A stretch of 12,062 bases of DNA, taken from contig JAQCHG010000011.1 of assembly GCA_027619675.1 (NCBI GenBank), positions 1-12,062 of the forward strand, written 5' to 3'. Under the pieces are notes generated by a model, which saw only the letters and a list, made by a program, of their open reading frames with translations, was not told where the DNA came from and made no database searches. Of this stretch, positions 1-7,691 are shown one piece after another. Origin of the DNA: Cyanobacteriota bacterium. Its GTDB lineage: Bacteria > Cyanobacteriota > Cyanobacteriia > Phormidesmidales > Phormidesmidaceae. Made by a program: the position numbers and the translations under genes. Numbering within the stretch: the stretch's first letter is position 1; each line of letters opens with the position of its first letter.

Positions 1-243
1 CTGGAAGGCTTCTACGGCCAAGTGGAGGCCCTGTTGCTGCAAATCGGCTACCTCTATCCCCACACCAGCGCCAGCCGCATGGAAAAGTTGCGGCATTTTT
101 TCAACCGGGCTGCGCCCACCGAACAGGAATTAGCTATGCTGAGGGGGATTTTTCGGCAGATGGACTGGGCCTTGGGCCACGCAGCCCAGGTGACGGCAGG
201 GATTCAGCCCGCTGAGTCCCGCCCTGAGGATGCAGGAGACTAA
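1..243 (+). CDS. trmJ: tRNA 2'-O-methyltransferase TrmJ-type (C-terminal part, 5' truncated by window edge)
   Basis: The reading frame is open from base 1 to the TAA at 241-243, so only the last 80 residues are present. They match the C-terminal helical region of the TrmH/TrmJ family (SPOUT methyltransferases that 2'-O-methylate position 32 in the tRNA anticodon loop using S-adenosylmethionine). The recognisable pattern is a YPHTSASRMEKLRHFFNR stretch followed by ELAMLRGIFRQMDWAL; the E. coli protein has the equivalent MNKLRRLFTRA...ELNILRG pattern. The catalytic SPOUT knot lies upstream, outside the window, so activity cannot be judged. The last 20 or so residues are polar and probably disordered. 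The next gene starts 185 bases downstream on the same strand. Family assignment is fairly secure; the exact target nucleotide is inferred. Confidence 0.75.
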   Translation: MEGFYGQVEALLLQIGYLYPHTSASRMEKLRHFFNRAAPTEQELAMLRGIFRQMDWALGHAAQVTAGIQPAESRPEDAGD

Positions 244-254
244 GCCCCCATCTG

Positions 255-287
255 AGGCCACCGCCATCCCAAGGGTGACTGTGGCCT
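255..287 (+). terminator. Weak hairpin after trmJ
   Basis: AGGCCAC (255-261) pairs with GTGGCCT (281-287) across a 19-base loop, starting 12 bases after the trmJ stop codon. There is no T-run after the stem, so this is at best a weak terminator or an RNA-stabilising hairpin. Confidence 0.25.
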
Positions 288-428
288 TAGGTATCCTTGC
301 TGGCTAACAGGTTCAGAAACCGGGCATCCACCACGACCCGGAGCGGTGTGCCTCCCCGTACCTAGAATTAATGGGTTTGGGGGCAACCGATAGTTTTGGG
401 ATGAGTCCTCCGTAGGGGTAACCGACTT

Positions 429-2177
429 ATGGCAGAGCATGGCGATCGCGCTCATAACGGCAACGGCCCGTTTCGCCGCTACTCACCACCCGCCCACAGC
501 AGCAACGGTAACGGTCGCATGCAGCCACCACCCCAACCGGGGTTCCCGCTAGACCGAGACTCCCGTGCGACCCGCACCGCCCGACGGCGGTGGCGACAGT
601 GGGTGCAGCCCCGGCCCGACAAGACCCCCGATCCAGCGATGCGGCCATCGCCCCCGGCGGCAGGGTCCCCCCAAGGCGGTCCTCCCCCAGGGGCGCGGCC
701 CCCGGCAGCGGCAGCACCCCAGCGGGATCCTGCCGGGACCTATCCCACCCCTTCCCCCTACTATCGGGGCACTGCCCCTAGCCAACCGGGTCGGCCCCCC
801 GCCATTCCCCAACCCTCCCCCCTGGTGACGGGGAACTTGCCAGGGCCGCCACCGGGCCAGGAGGAAGATCGGCGATCGCCCGATCAACGGGGCCGCCGTC
901 CCGAGGCCCGACCCCGAGGCCGCACCGGAGGAGCCGCCCGTTCCCCCCGACCCGAAGCGGTATCCAACCGGGCCAACGCCGCCCACAGTAAAGTCACCCC
1001 CCTGCGGCGACAGCCCGCCTGGACCACCCCCAACGGTGATGAGGGGGGCTCCAGCCGCCCCCGGCCCCCCCGCCGGACCCGGCAGCGTGCCCCCCGGCCT
1101 GTGCTCTATGGCGTGCGGCTGTTGATTTTGGGGGTGGGCATGGCAGCGATCGCGGGGACGCTGCTCTCGGTCCTGAACCCAGAGAAGCAGGTGGGGGGCA
1201 CCAACCCCACGGACACCCCCGCCACCCCCGTGGCCAATCCCAATCCCCGCGCCCAAGGGGCGGGCACCGTCCCTAACCTGTCGGGGGGCGAAGAATTGAC
1301 CTATCTAGAGGCCGACCTGTTAGAACTGGAGGGCCTCGCGCCGGGGCTGACCCAATCCACCTTTATGTTGGATTTGGATACGGGCAACTATGTAGACATC
1401 AACGGCGATACCGCCGTGGCCGCCGCCAGCACCATCAAAGTGCCGATTTTGGTGGCCTTTTTTGAGGCGGTGGATGCCGGACGCATCACCCTAGATCAAG
1501 GGGTGACCCTCACGGAACCCAGCATTGTGGGAGGCTCCGGCGAGATGCAAACGGACCCCGTGGGGACCCGCTACACCGCCTACGAAGTCGCCACCGCCAT
1601 GATCATCAACAGCGACAACACCGCCACGGAGTTGATGATCAGCCTGTTGGGGGGTCCCTCTGCCCTCAACCAAACCTTCCAATCCTGGGGGCTCAACGCC
1701 ACGGTAATTCGCAATCCCCTGCCGGATTTGGAGGGCACCAACACCACCAGCCCCAAGGACCTAGCGCGGGTGATGACCCTGGTGGAGCAAGGGGAGATGC
1801 TGAGCCTGCGATCGCGCGATCGGCTCCTGTCCATCATGCAGCGCACCTACGCCCGTGACTTGATTCCAGCGGGCATTGCGGAAGACGCGATCGTCTTTAA
1901 CAAAACGGGGGATATCGGTGCCCTGCTGGGGGATGTAGCCCTGGTAGAAGCCCCCAACGGCAAGCGCTATGTGTTCGCGGTGCTGGTGGAACGGCCCCAC
2001 AACGATGGCCGCGCCGCCGAATTAATTCGCCGCATTGCCGAGGCGATCCATGGGGAAATGAACCAGCCCATCGCCCCCGTCGGCGGCGACATCACCCCAA
2101 CCACTACCACAGAGACCCCCGAAGCCACGACAGACCCTGGAGACAGCGGGGCAGAGCCGGAGATGCCCCCAGGGTAG
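429..2177 (+). CDS. Membrane-anchored class A beta-lactamase-like serine hydrolase with long Pro-rich N-terminal tail
   Basis: The protein has 582 residues. Residues 1-224 are dominated by Pro, Arg, Gly and Ala and look disordered. Residues about 225-247 (VLYGVRLLILGVGMAAIAGT) form one hydrophobic helix behind a strongly basic stretch, so the tail should stay in the cytosol and the rest be periplasmic (type II topology). Residues about 290-530 are a serine hydrolase domain of the Beta_lactamase2 type with all three active-site motifs: S334-T-I-K337, S395-D-N397 and K492-T-G494. A Thr/Pro/Glu-rich tail ends the protein. The loop that carries the deacylating Glu166-x-x-x-Asn170 in true class A enzymes is short and different here (around E435 and N438). 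A role as a penicillin-binding, cell-wall-related or esterase protein is therefore as likely as beta-lactam hydrolysis. The ATG at 429 has no clear Shine-Dalgarno; a later start would only shorten the disordered tail. Confidence 0.85.
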   Translation: MAEHGDRAHNGNGPFRRYSPPAHSSNGNGRMQPPPQPGFPLDRDSRATRTARRRWRQWVQPRPDKTPDPAMRPSPPAAGSPQGGPPPGARPPAAAAPQRDPAGTYPTPSPYYRGTAPSQPGRPPAIPQPSPLVTGNLPGPPPGQEEDRRSPDQRGRRPEARPRGRTGGAARSPRPEAVSNRANAAHSKVTPLRRQPAWTTPNGDEGGSSRPRPPRRTRQRAPRPVLYGVRLLILGVGMAAIAGTLLSVLNPEKQVGGTNPTDTPATPVANPNPRAQGAGTVPNLSGGEELTYLEADLLELEGLAPGLTQSTFMLDLDTGNYVDINGDTAVAAASTIKVPILVAFFEAVDAGRITLDQGVTLTEPSIVGGSGEMQTDPVGTRYTAYEVATAMIINSDNTATELMISLLGGPSALNQTFQSWGLNATVIRNPLPDLEGTNTTSPKDLARVMTLVEQGEMLSLRSRDRLLSIMQRTYARDLIPAGIAEDAIVFNKTGDIGALLGDVALVEAPNGKRYVFAVLVERPHNDGRAAELIRRIAEAIHGEMNQPIAPVGGDITPTTTTETPEATTDPGDSGAEPEMPPG

Positions 2178-2178
2178 A

Positions 2179-2411
2179 TAACCTCAGTTCGGGATCAGTC
2201 GATGGAGGATCTGCCGTGACCCTCCACCCCAGAGAATCCGTAGGGGCGCAGGGGTCTGCCCCCTGGCAATGCATCGGGCAACCGGATATCTGCACCCAGT
2301 GTCCGACGGGAATGCCACTGATGGCAGGACGCAAACCCATAGTCTGGGGGCATGGCTTCCCTAGTGCGCCCCTACAGGGACGGGAATGCCGCTTAACCCG
2401 AACTCAGGTTA
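2179..2411. repeat. MITE-like non-autonomous repeat unit with nested inverted repeats
   Basis: The segment begins two bases after the serine hydrolase stop codon. It is bounded by TAACCTCAGTTCGGG (2179-2193) and CCCGAACTCAGGTTA (2397-2411), which are inverted copies matching at 14 of 15 positions. A second, inner inverted pair is exact: GTAGGGGCGCA (2240-2250) and TGCGCCCCTAC (2365-2375). A 12-base direct repeat GACGGGAATGCC occurs at 2305-2316 and 2379-2390. No transposase is encoded. The GTAGGGGCGCA type of inverted motif is a common sight in cyanobacterial intergenic repeats. No clear target-site duplication is visible, so calling it a mobile element is an inference. Confidence 0.5.
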
Positions 2412-2432
2412 GAGAGGGCGATAGGGTGAGCT

Positions 2433-2479
2433 GCTATGGCCGCGCCCGCGCTAGGGATTAGCGCAGGTGCGGCCATGGT
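2433..2479. terminator. Long GC-rich hairpin between convergent genes (possible bidirectional terminator)
   Basis: Bases 2436-2453 and 2459-2476 form an 18-pair stem with one mismatch and one G-T wobble around a 5-base loop (GGGAT). It can be stretched to 2433-2479 with further wobble pairs. It lies between the convergent serine hydrolase gene (+) and the GNAT gene (-), about 10 bases from the GNAT stop codon. Neither side carries a T-run, so it is not a classical intrinsic terminator. It may act as a transcript-end stabiliser or be a palindromic repeat. Confidence 0.5.
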
Positions 2480-2485
2480 TCCCGG

Positions 2486-2971
2486 CTAAGCGGATAGCGG
2501 TGTCGCCGGGTGGCGTTCTCGGGGAACCGCGCCGGGGTCCAACTCCAGGGGCTGGTTGAACAGCACCATGGTGGTGGTGGCGTTGGTTTGGAAGCCAATG
2601 CGCTCGTAAAACGCCTGCTGGTGGGTGGTCATCAAATACACCCGCTCCGCCCGGTTAACGTGGGGATGGGCCAGCACCGTCTCCACCAGTCGCCGCCCCA
2701 GCCCAGCCCCCTGATAGTCGGGGTGGATCACCACATCCCAAACGGTGGCGCGGTAAACGCCGTCGGAGGTGGCGCGGGCAAAGCCAATCAGACGAGGGCC
2801 ATCCCAGGCCACGACGACCGGGTTGCTGTGGGCGATCGCGATCGCCATGGCTTCGGGGCTGCGATCGCAGGCCCAAAAAGCAGCGACTTGAAACAGTCCG
2901 TGTAGCTGATGCAGTTGGTCAGCCTCAAGGGTGTCAACGTACTGAAATTGAATGTGGCGACAATCCATCAT
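2486..2971 (-). CDS. GNAT-family N-acetyltransferase (Ycf52-like)
   Basis: The product is about 161 residues with a GNAT fold. The acetyl-CoA-binding motif A is clear: TVWDVVIHPDYQGAGLGRRL, with the Q-G-A-G-L-G pyrophosphate-binding turn. Before it lies LIGFARATSDGVYRA and after it a QAFYERIGF motif B. The FARATSD...WDVVIHP pattern is the one seen in cyanobacterial and plastid Ycf52-like acetyltransferases; the substrate is unknown. The frame stays open upstream to an ATG at 3121, but those extra 50 residues are low-complexity and not family-like. I chose the first ATG of the ATG-ATG pair at 2971/2968; a GTG at 2980 is also possible. No Shine-Dalgarno is visible. The gene contains two overlapping HIP1 sites (2832-2845). 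It is convergent with the upstream serine hydrolase gene. Confidence 0.85.
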   Translation of the reverse strand: MMDCRHIQFQYVDTLEADQLHQLHGLFQVAAFWACDRSPEAMAIAIAHSNPVVVAWDGPRLIGFARATSDGVYRATVWDVVIHPDYQGAGLGRRLVETVLAHPHVNRAERVYLMTTHQQAFYERIGFQTNATTTMVLFNQPLELDPGAVPRERHPATPLSA

Positions 2972-3613
2972 GGCAAGCACTGGGACAAATTTGGACAAAA
3001 AAAGGGGTCTTGGCGAAGGGGTTGGCAACGGGGTCCCACAACCAACATCAGGCCCATCGGAGGCATCCTGATCCTTGGCTGCTAGCCCCTGATTCGTCGT
3101 CGTTGCCCCACAATGCCGCACCGCACCCTGTCCGGCAGCCCTGGCTGCTGTATCTGCGGTAGCTGTCCATACTGTCCGGATCCCGCCGCTGTGGCCTCAG
3201 TCTGTAGCGCCCAGCGCCCAGCCTGCGGTAAACCGAATTGCAAAAAGATGGAAATCATTTCCCAGGAGCTAGGCGATCGCCCAACTGGCTTGCGTGGAGA
3301 AATGCAGCGTCCAATACCATAACACTAAATTTCTGGGCTCCCTAATCTGCCCTTAACCCCCGTGTCCCCCGTCTAGACACCCAGCGGGGCGGGCCATTGC
3401 CCCCCCCATCCCACGGCTGGAACGCATCAACGCCCAGGTCACAGACGCGATCGCCCCAATGTCCTAGCGTCCCAGAGCCTAGGTGGTAGGATCGAAAAGC
3501 GTAAATTCAGACCTTTTGTTCGCGATCGGTAGGGTGATTGCCCCTTGCGGTTGTCTAGAAGTGCTGACTTTACTAGAACCATTGCAAGTCTAAATCCTCC
3601 AGTCTCCGGACAC
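2972..3613. other. Gap between the GNAT gene and secA with no confident gene
   Basis: These 642 bases lie between two divergently oriented genes and should hold both promoters. On the GNAT side there is a direct repeat GGACAAA (twice within 2983-3000) and an A-run. The middle holds a doubtful cysteine-rich ORF (3113-3322). HIP1 sites are at 3273-3280 and 3447-3454. A run of eight C lies near 3400. For secA, a poor sigma70-like pair can be drawn (TTGCGG at 3545-3550, TTTACT at 3569-3574, 18-base spacer), but I do not trust it. No tRNA or known RNA is recognised. Confidence 0.5.
3113..3322 (+). CDS. Doubtful small cysteine-rich ORF, 69 aa
   Basis: I do not recognise this ORF. It has eight cysteines in 69 residues, mostly in the first 45. 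A C-x-C-x-x-C-x-x-C cluster is visible within GCCICGSCPYCP, and a later pair within ACGKPNCKK. The spacing would suit a zinc- or metal-binding peptide. Against it being a gene: there is no Shine-Dalgarno before the ATG, no family match I know of, and the second half is bland. Its third codon positions are not obviously random. It faces secA and lies 141 bases from the GNAT start on the other side. It may simply be an open frame in GC-rich DNA. Confidence 0.3.
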   Translation: MPHRTLSGSPGCCICGSCPYCPDPAAVASVCSAQRPACGKPNCKKMEIISQELGDRPTGLRGEMQRPIP

Positions 3614-6403
3614 ATGCTAAAAGCCCTCCTTGGTGACCCCAACGCTCGCAAACTCAAGCGCTACAAGCCTGAAGTTGTGGAGATCAATCTGCTGGAAGAA
3701 GATATCCAGCCCCTCTCCGACGAGGCATTGGTCGCCAAAACAGGCGAGTTCAAGCAGCGCCTAGAAAAGGGTGAATCCCTCGACGACCTCCTGCCCGAAG
3801 CCTTCGCCGTGGTGCGGGAAGCCTCCAAGCGAGTACTGGGGATGCGGCACTTTGACGTGCAGCTCACCGGCGGCATGGTGCTCCACGATGGCCAAATCGC
3901 CGAAATGAAAACCGGGGAAGGGAAAACCCTCGTCGCCACCCTGCCCGCCTACCTCAACGCCCTCAGTGGTAAAGGGGTTCACATCGTGACGGTGAACGAC
4001 TACCTGGCCCGCCGCGATGCGGAATGGATGGGGCAAATCCACCGCTTCCTAGGGTTAAACGTGGGCTTGATTCAGCAGGGCATGAGCCCCACAGAGCGGA
4101 AAAAGAACTACGCCTGCGACATCACCTACGGCACCAACAGCGAGTTCGGCTTTGACTACCTGCGGGACAACATGGCCACCGCCATCGGCGATGTGGTGCA
4201 GCGCCCCTTCAACTTCTGCATCATCGACGAGGTAGACTCTATCCTCATTGACGAGGCCCGCACCCCCCTGATCATCTCCGGCCAAGTGGAGCGCCCCGGC
4301 GAAAAATACACCCAAGCCGCCGATGTGGCACGGGCCTTAAACGGGGACGACCACTACGAAGTGGATGAAAAAGCCCGCAATGTGCTGCTGACGGACGAAG
4401 GCTTCATCCAGGCTGAGCAGTTACTTGGGGTCCAAGACCTCTTCGATCCCAAAGATCCCTGGGCGCACTACGTCTTCAACGCCATCAAGGCCAAAGAGCT
4501 CTTCATCAAGGACGTCAACTACATCGTCCGCAATGGGGAAGTGGTGATTGTGGACGAGTTCACCGGACGGGTGATGCCCGGTCGCCGCTGGAGCGATGGC
4601 CTGCACCAGGCGATCGAAGCCAAAGAGCGGGTAGAAATTCAGCCCGAAACCCAAACCCTGGCCAGCATTACCTATCAAAATTTCTTCCTGCTCTACCCCA
4701 AACTGTCAGGCATGACCGGGACGGCCAAAACCGAGGAGCCAGAGTTCGAGAAAATCTACGACCTGGAAGTGACGGTCATCGACACCAACCGCACCTCCCA
4801 GCGCCGCGACTTGGCGGATGTGGTCTACAAAACCGAAGAGGCCAAATGGCGGGCCGTGGCGGAGGAATGTGCAGACATGCACGAAACCGGGCGGCCAGTC
4901 CTCGTGGGCACCACCAGCGTTGAGAAATCCGAATTGCTGTCGGTGCTGCTGAAGGAACGCAACATTCCCCATAACTTGTTGAATGCCAAGCCCGAGAATG
5001 TGGAGCGGGAAGCGGAAATTGTCGCCCAGGCTGGGCGCGGTGGAGCCGTCACCATCGCCACCAACATGGCTGGACGGGGTACGGACATCATCCTCGGGGG
5101 CAACGCCGACTACATGGCCCGCCTCAAGATTCGAGAATATTTGATGCCCCGCATCGTTAAGCCCGAAGACGAAGACGAGTTTGGGGTCACCACCGTCCCC
5201 GGTACCAAGGGCCGCAAGCGGGCTCAAGGCTTCGGCACGGGGCAAAAGGTCAAAACCTGGAAGGCATCCCCCGACATTTTCCCCACGGACTTGTCCCAGG
5301 AGGCGGAGACAGCCCTGAAGGAGATGGTGGATTTTGCCGTAGCCACCTATGGGGAACGCAGCCTGGATGAGCTAGAGGCAGAAGAAAAGGTGGCGATCGC
5401 CGCTGAAAAGGCCCCCACCACCGATCCCGTTATTGCCAAGCTGCGGGAGGTGTACACCCTGATCCTCCAGGAGTACGAAAAGTACACCAGCGCCGAACAC
5501 AATCGCGTCATTGAGTTGGGCGGTCTCCACGTCATCGGTACCGAACGCCACGAGTCCCGCCGGGTTGATAACCAACTGCGGGGCCGGGCCGGTCGTCAAG
5601 GGGACCCCGGTTCCACTCGCTTTTTCCTGAGTCTGCAAGACAACCTGCTGCGGATCTTTGGGGGCGATCGCGTCGCCGGGCTCATGAACGCCTTCCGGGT
5701 AGAAGAAGACATGCCCATCGAATCGGGGATGTTGACCCGCTCCCTAGAAGGGGCTCAGAAAAAAGTCGAGACCTACTATTACGACATCCGCAAGCAGGTG
5801 TTTGAGTACGACGAGGTGATGAACAACCAGCGTCGCGCCATCTACGCCGAGCGGCGGCGGGTCCTAGAAGGGCAAGAACTCAAGGAACTGGTGATCAAAT
5901 ACGCCGAGCAAACCATGGACGACATCGTGCAGGCGTACATCAATCCCGAGTTGCCCTCGGAAGAATGGAAACTGCCAGAAATGGTCGAGAAGGTGCAGGA
6001 GTTCGTCTATCTCCTTTCTGATGTGGCACCCGAACACCTCGAAAACCTCTCCATTGGGGAGATCAAAACCTTCCTCCATGAGCAGGTGCGCATTGCCTAT
6101 GACATGAAGGAAGCCCAGGTGGATCAAATGAAGCCCGGTCTGATGCGGGATGCAGAGCGGTTCTTCATTCTTCAGCAAATTGACACCCTCTGGCGGGAAC
6201 ACCTGCAACAGATGGACGCCCTACGGGAAACGGTGGGGCTACGGGGCTACGGCCAGAAGGATCCCCTGATTGAGTACAAGAGCGAAGGCTATGAAGTCTT
6301 TCTGGACATGATGACGGGAATTCGCCGCAACGTGGTCTACACCCTGTTCCAATTCCAACCCCAACCCCAGCCCCAGGTCAAAACCTCCCAGGGGGTGAGC
6401 TAG
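3614..6403 (+). CDS. secA: Protein translocase subunit SecA
   Basis: SecA is the ATPase motor that drives unfolded preproteins through SecYEG; in cyanobacteria it serves both plasma and thylakoid membranes. The product is 929 residues, normal for cyanobacterial SecA. It starts [17 protein letters not shown]. Walker A is T100-GEGKT105 and Walker B is D205-EVD208, followed by [15 protein letters not shown]. The second nucleotide-binding fold carries N484-MAGRGTDI. Then come [20 protein letters not shown] and the helical scaffold segment [18 protein letters not shown]. An acidic/charged insertion around residues 515-615 (KPEDEDEF and onward) sits between the NMAGRGTD motif and the [12 protein letters not shown] motif. 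The C-terminus is a short Gln-Pro repeat and lacks the zinc-binding Cys motif of E. coli SecA. The frame is open from a TTG at 3545, but the family start is the ATG at 3614; no clear Shine-Dalgarno precedes it. It appears to be monocistronic. Confidence 0.97.
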   Translation: MLKALLGDPNARKLKRYKPEVVEINLLEEDIQPLSDEALVAKTGEFKQRLEKGESLDDLLPEAFAVVREASKRVLGMRHFDVQLTGGMVLHDGQIAEMKTGEGKTLVATLPAYLNALSGKGVHIVTVNDYLARRDAEWMGQIHRFLGLNVGLIQQGMSPTERKKNYACDITYGTNSEFGFDYLRDNMATAIGDVVQRPFNFCIIDEVDSILIDEARTPLIISGQVERPGEKYTQAADVARALNGDDHYEVDEKARNVLLTDEGFIQAEQLLGVQDLFDPKDPWAHYVFNAIKAKELFIKDVNYIVRNGEVVIVDEFTGRVMPGRRWSDGLHQAIEAKERVEIQPETQTLASITYQNFFLLYPKLSGMTGTAKTEEPEFEKIYDLEVTVIDTNRTSQRRDLADVVYKTEEAKWRAVAEECADMHETGRPVLVGTTSVEKSELLSVLLKERNIPHNLLNAKPENVEREAEIVAQAGRGGAVTIATNMAGRGTDIILGGNADYMARLKIREYLMPRIVKPEDEDEFGVTTVPGTKGRKRAQGFGTGQKVKTWKASPDIFPTDLSQEAETALKEMVDFAVATYGERSLDELEAEEKVAIAAEKAPTTDPVIAKLREVYTLILQEYEKYTSAEHNRVIELGGLHVIGTERHESRRVDNQLRGRAGRQGDPGSTRFFLSLQDNLLRIFGGDRVAGLMNAFRVEEDMPIESGMLTRSLEGAQKKVETYYYDIRKQVFEYDEVMNNQRRAIYAERRRVLEGQELKELVIKYAEQTMDDIVQAYINPELPSEEWKLPEMVEKVQEFVYLLSDVAPEHLENLSIGEIKTFLHEQVRIAYDMKEAQVDQMKPGLMRDAERFFILQQIDTLWREHLQQMDALRETVGLRGYGQKDPLIEYKSEGYEVFLDMMTGIRRNVVYTLFQFQPQPQPQVKTSQGVS

Positions 6404-6435
6404 GGCCGCACGGCGTAAATAATTCACCAACCGTT

Positions 6436-6454
6436 TTAACCCGAACCCAGGTTA
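6436..6454 (+). repeat. Dispersed copy of the 2393-2411 repeat, after secA
   Basis: TTAACCCGAACCCAGGTTA matches bases 2393-2411 at 18 of 19 positions. It starts 32 bases after the secA stop codon. The ends TTAACC and GGTTAA (6436-6441 and 6450-6455) can also form a 6-pair stem with an 8-base loop. Confidence 0.6.
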
Positions 6455-6476
6455 ATTGAGTGGTTTTGGCACCGGG

Positions 6477-6492
6477 CGGTTACAGCTAACCG
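6477..6492. terminator. Small hairpin between convergent secA and mutarotase genes
   Basis: CGGTTA (6477-6482) pairs with TAACCG (6487-6492) around a CAGC loop, just beyond the mutarotase stop. There is no T-run. Together with the 6436-6455 hairpin it may mark the transcript ends of the two convergent genes. The assignment is weak. Confidence 0.25.
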
Positions 6493-6495
6493 GAG

Positions 6496-7371
6496 TTAAA
6501 GGGGTGCCACCGAGAAGGTAACCGTGGCGGTGTGGCTGTCGCCAGGGGCCAGGGTAAGGAGATGATCCCCTGTGTTGAGGGCATTTCTGAGGGCCGTCCA
6601 CGGTTCTAGACAGTAATAGTCTTTGCCCTGCACCGCCCAAAAGACCAGGGCACGGTAGTCATCGCTCCACTGCAATGTCAGTTGGGTGCCTTGCTGAGGA
6701 TCCCGCATCGTCGCGGTCTGGGCGGACAGGGGGCGCAGGGCCAAGTCAATCTCCGCCTGCTGAAAATCAAAGTGGCCGGGATAGGAAGCGTCTGCCTGGG
6801 TAAGGTGATCGAGGTAGGTGGTGGCGGGCAGATCGAACTGTAAAGCCACCTTGTCCTGTACTTGAAAGTAGGGATGCAGCCCCGTAGCAAAGGGCATGGG
6901 GCGATCGCTGCGGTTTTCAAAGGTTTGCACCAAGGTCAGGTGTGCCCCCTGGAGGCGGTAGGTAAACCGCAGCCGAAAGTCGAAGGGATACTGGCGGCGG
7001 GTCTGATCAGTGCTGGTCAACTCTAGGGTCAAGGCGACGGCATCGGCTTCAACGGCGCGATCGCGCACCACCCAAGGCAGATCCCGCGCAAAGCCATGCT
7101 GCTTAAGGGTATAGGTCGCCCCGGCCCAGGTGTATTGGTCCTCCGGCAAATTGCCACAGATGGGAAACAGGATTGGAATCCCACCCCGAACGGATTTACT
7201 GGGGTCGGCAAAGCGGTCGGCATCAAAGTACAGCATGTCCTGCCCCGCCACCTGCCAGCGGGTAATCAAGCCTCCCCGCTCGGGGATCACTTCTAGACGG
7301 GCCGGATGGCGATCGTCCTTCAGGATGTAGGTGGCGTAGCGATCCGCCTGTTCTGCAATGGAAAACACCAT
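6496..7371 (-). CDS. Aldose 1-epimerase / hexose mutarotase-like protein
   Basis: The product is 291 residues with the galactose-mutarotase-like beta-sandwich pattern. Family landmarks are RGGIPILFPICGNLPEDQ (residues 62-79), Q91-HGFARDLPW with candidate substrate His92, FATGLHPYFQ with candidate general acid His166, and CLEPW with candidate general base Glu256. Enzymes of this family interconvert alpha and beta anomers of aldoses or of hexose-6-phosphates. The short length and the RGGIP and CLEPWT motifs place it with the bacterial aldose 1-epimerase / YeaD-like group rather than classical GalM. The substrate is not determined. The ATG at 7371 starts MVFSIAEQADRYATYIL, which fits the family; no clear Shine-Dalgarno is seen. 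There is no signal peptide, so it should be cytosolic. It is convergent with secA and separated by 320 bases from purQ upstream. Confidence 0.88.
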   Translation of the reverse strand: MVFSIAEQADRYATYILKDDRHPARLEVIPERGGLITRWQVAGQDMLYFDADRFADPSKSVRGGIPILFPICGNLPEDQYTWAGATYTLKQHGFARDLPWVVRDRAVEADAVALTLELTSTDQTRRQYPFDFRLRFTYRLQGAHLTLVQTFENRSDRPMPFATGLHPYFQVQDKVALQFDLPATTYLDHLTQADASYPGHFDFQQAEIDLALRPLSAQTATMRDPQQGTQLTLQWSDDYRALVFWAVQGKDYYCLEPWTALRNALNTGDHLLTLAPGDSHTATVTFSVAPL

Positions 7372-7490
7372 CGTTGCCTAGGTGAGCGACGCCTCGACGC
7401 TACCACATTGCCCCCCCTTCAGCGCAGTGACCCATCGCTGGGGTCAGCAGGGCTAGTCCAGCGCGACGTAAGTTTGCCAACCGTTGCCTT

Positions 7491-7523
7491 GGGTGGGGGA
7501 GCTGGGGAGCATGGGAGATAGGG
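7491..7523 (+). repeat. Purine-rich G-tract run with G-quadruplex pattern
   Basis: Five runs of three or more G are separated by 1, 4, 5 and 5 bases (GGGTGGGGGAGCTGGGG and onward). This meets the usual pattern for a possible G-quadruplex on the + strand. It resembles the degenerate GGGGAGT-type short repeats common in cyanobacterial gaps. It lies 120-152 bases upstream of the mutarotase start. Confidence 0.45.
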
Positions 7524-7657
7524 AGTCAGAAGGTAGGGTTACTCGCGCCAAGCCCAACTAGAGTCTTGCCAAGCTGTCCTCAGTAAAGGAGTTGCATCCC
7601 TTGCGCCTCCGCTCCGCCACCTAGGCAAGGGTGCGCAAATTTACGCGGTTCGGGACT

Positions 7658-7690
7658 GGACAGCAGCGATGGAGATCGGCAGCGCTGTCC
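7658..7690 (-). terminator. Hairpin immediately after purQ
   Basis: GGACAGC (7658-7664) pairs with GCTGTCC (7684-7690), one base beyond the purQ stop codon. An inner CGAT/ATCG stem is also possible. Reading leftward there is no T-run after it, so termination by this element alone is doubtful. Confidence 0.35.
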
Positions 7691-7691
7691 T

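Larger units (their letters stand above)
7372..7691. other. Non-coding gap between purQ and the mutarotase gene
   Basis: These 320 bases must hold the mutarotase promoter and the purQ transcript end, both read leftward. Visible structure: a hairpin TGACCC/GGGTCA (7428-7433, 7441-7446); a G-rich purine run (7491-7523); overlapping inverted pairs CCCTTGC/GCAAGGG (7598-7604, 7625-7631) and TTGCGC/GCGCAA (7601-7606, 7633-7638); and a hairpin next to the purQ stop (7658-7690). No gene or known RNA is recognised. Confidence 0.5.

Noticed and set aside
549..1256. 235-codon minus-strand frame rich in Gly and Arg
   Set aside because: It is the complement of the Pro-rich coding region of the serine hydrolase; the Gly-rich content simply reflects CC-rich codons.
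2216..2461. 81-codon plus-strand frame in the repeat region
   Set aside because: It runs across the inverted repeats and the hairpin, and its composition follows the repeat, not protein constraints.
2972..3121. 50-residue N-terminal extension of the GNAT protein
   Set aside because: It is low-complexity, not family-like, and the ATG pair at 2971/2968 gives a normal GNAT N-terminus.
3545..3613. 23-residue N-terminal extension of SecA from a TTG
   Set aside because: SecA proteins of cyanobacteria start at MLKxLLGDPN; the extra residues match nothing.
4706..5245. 179-codon minus-strand frame inside secA
   Set aside because: It lies wholly opposite conserved SecA motifs and shows no family features.
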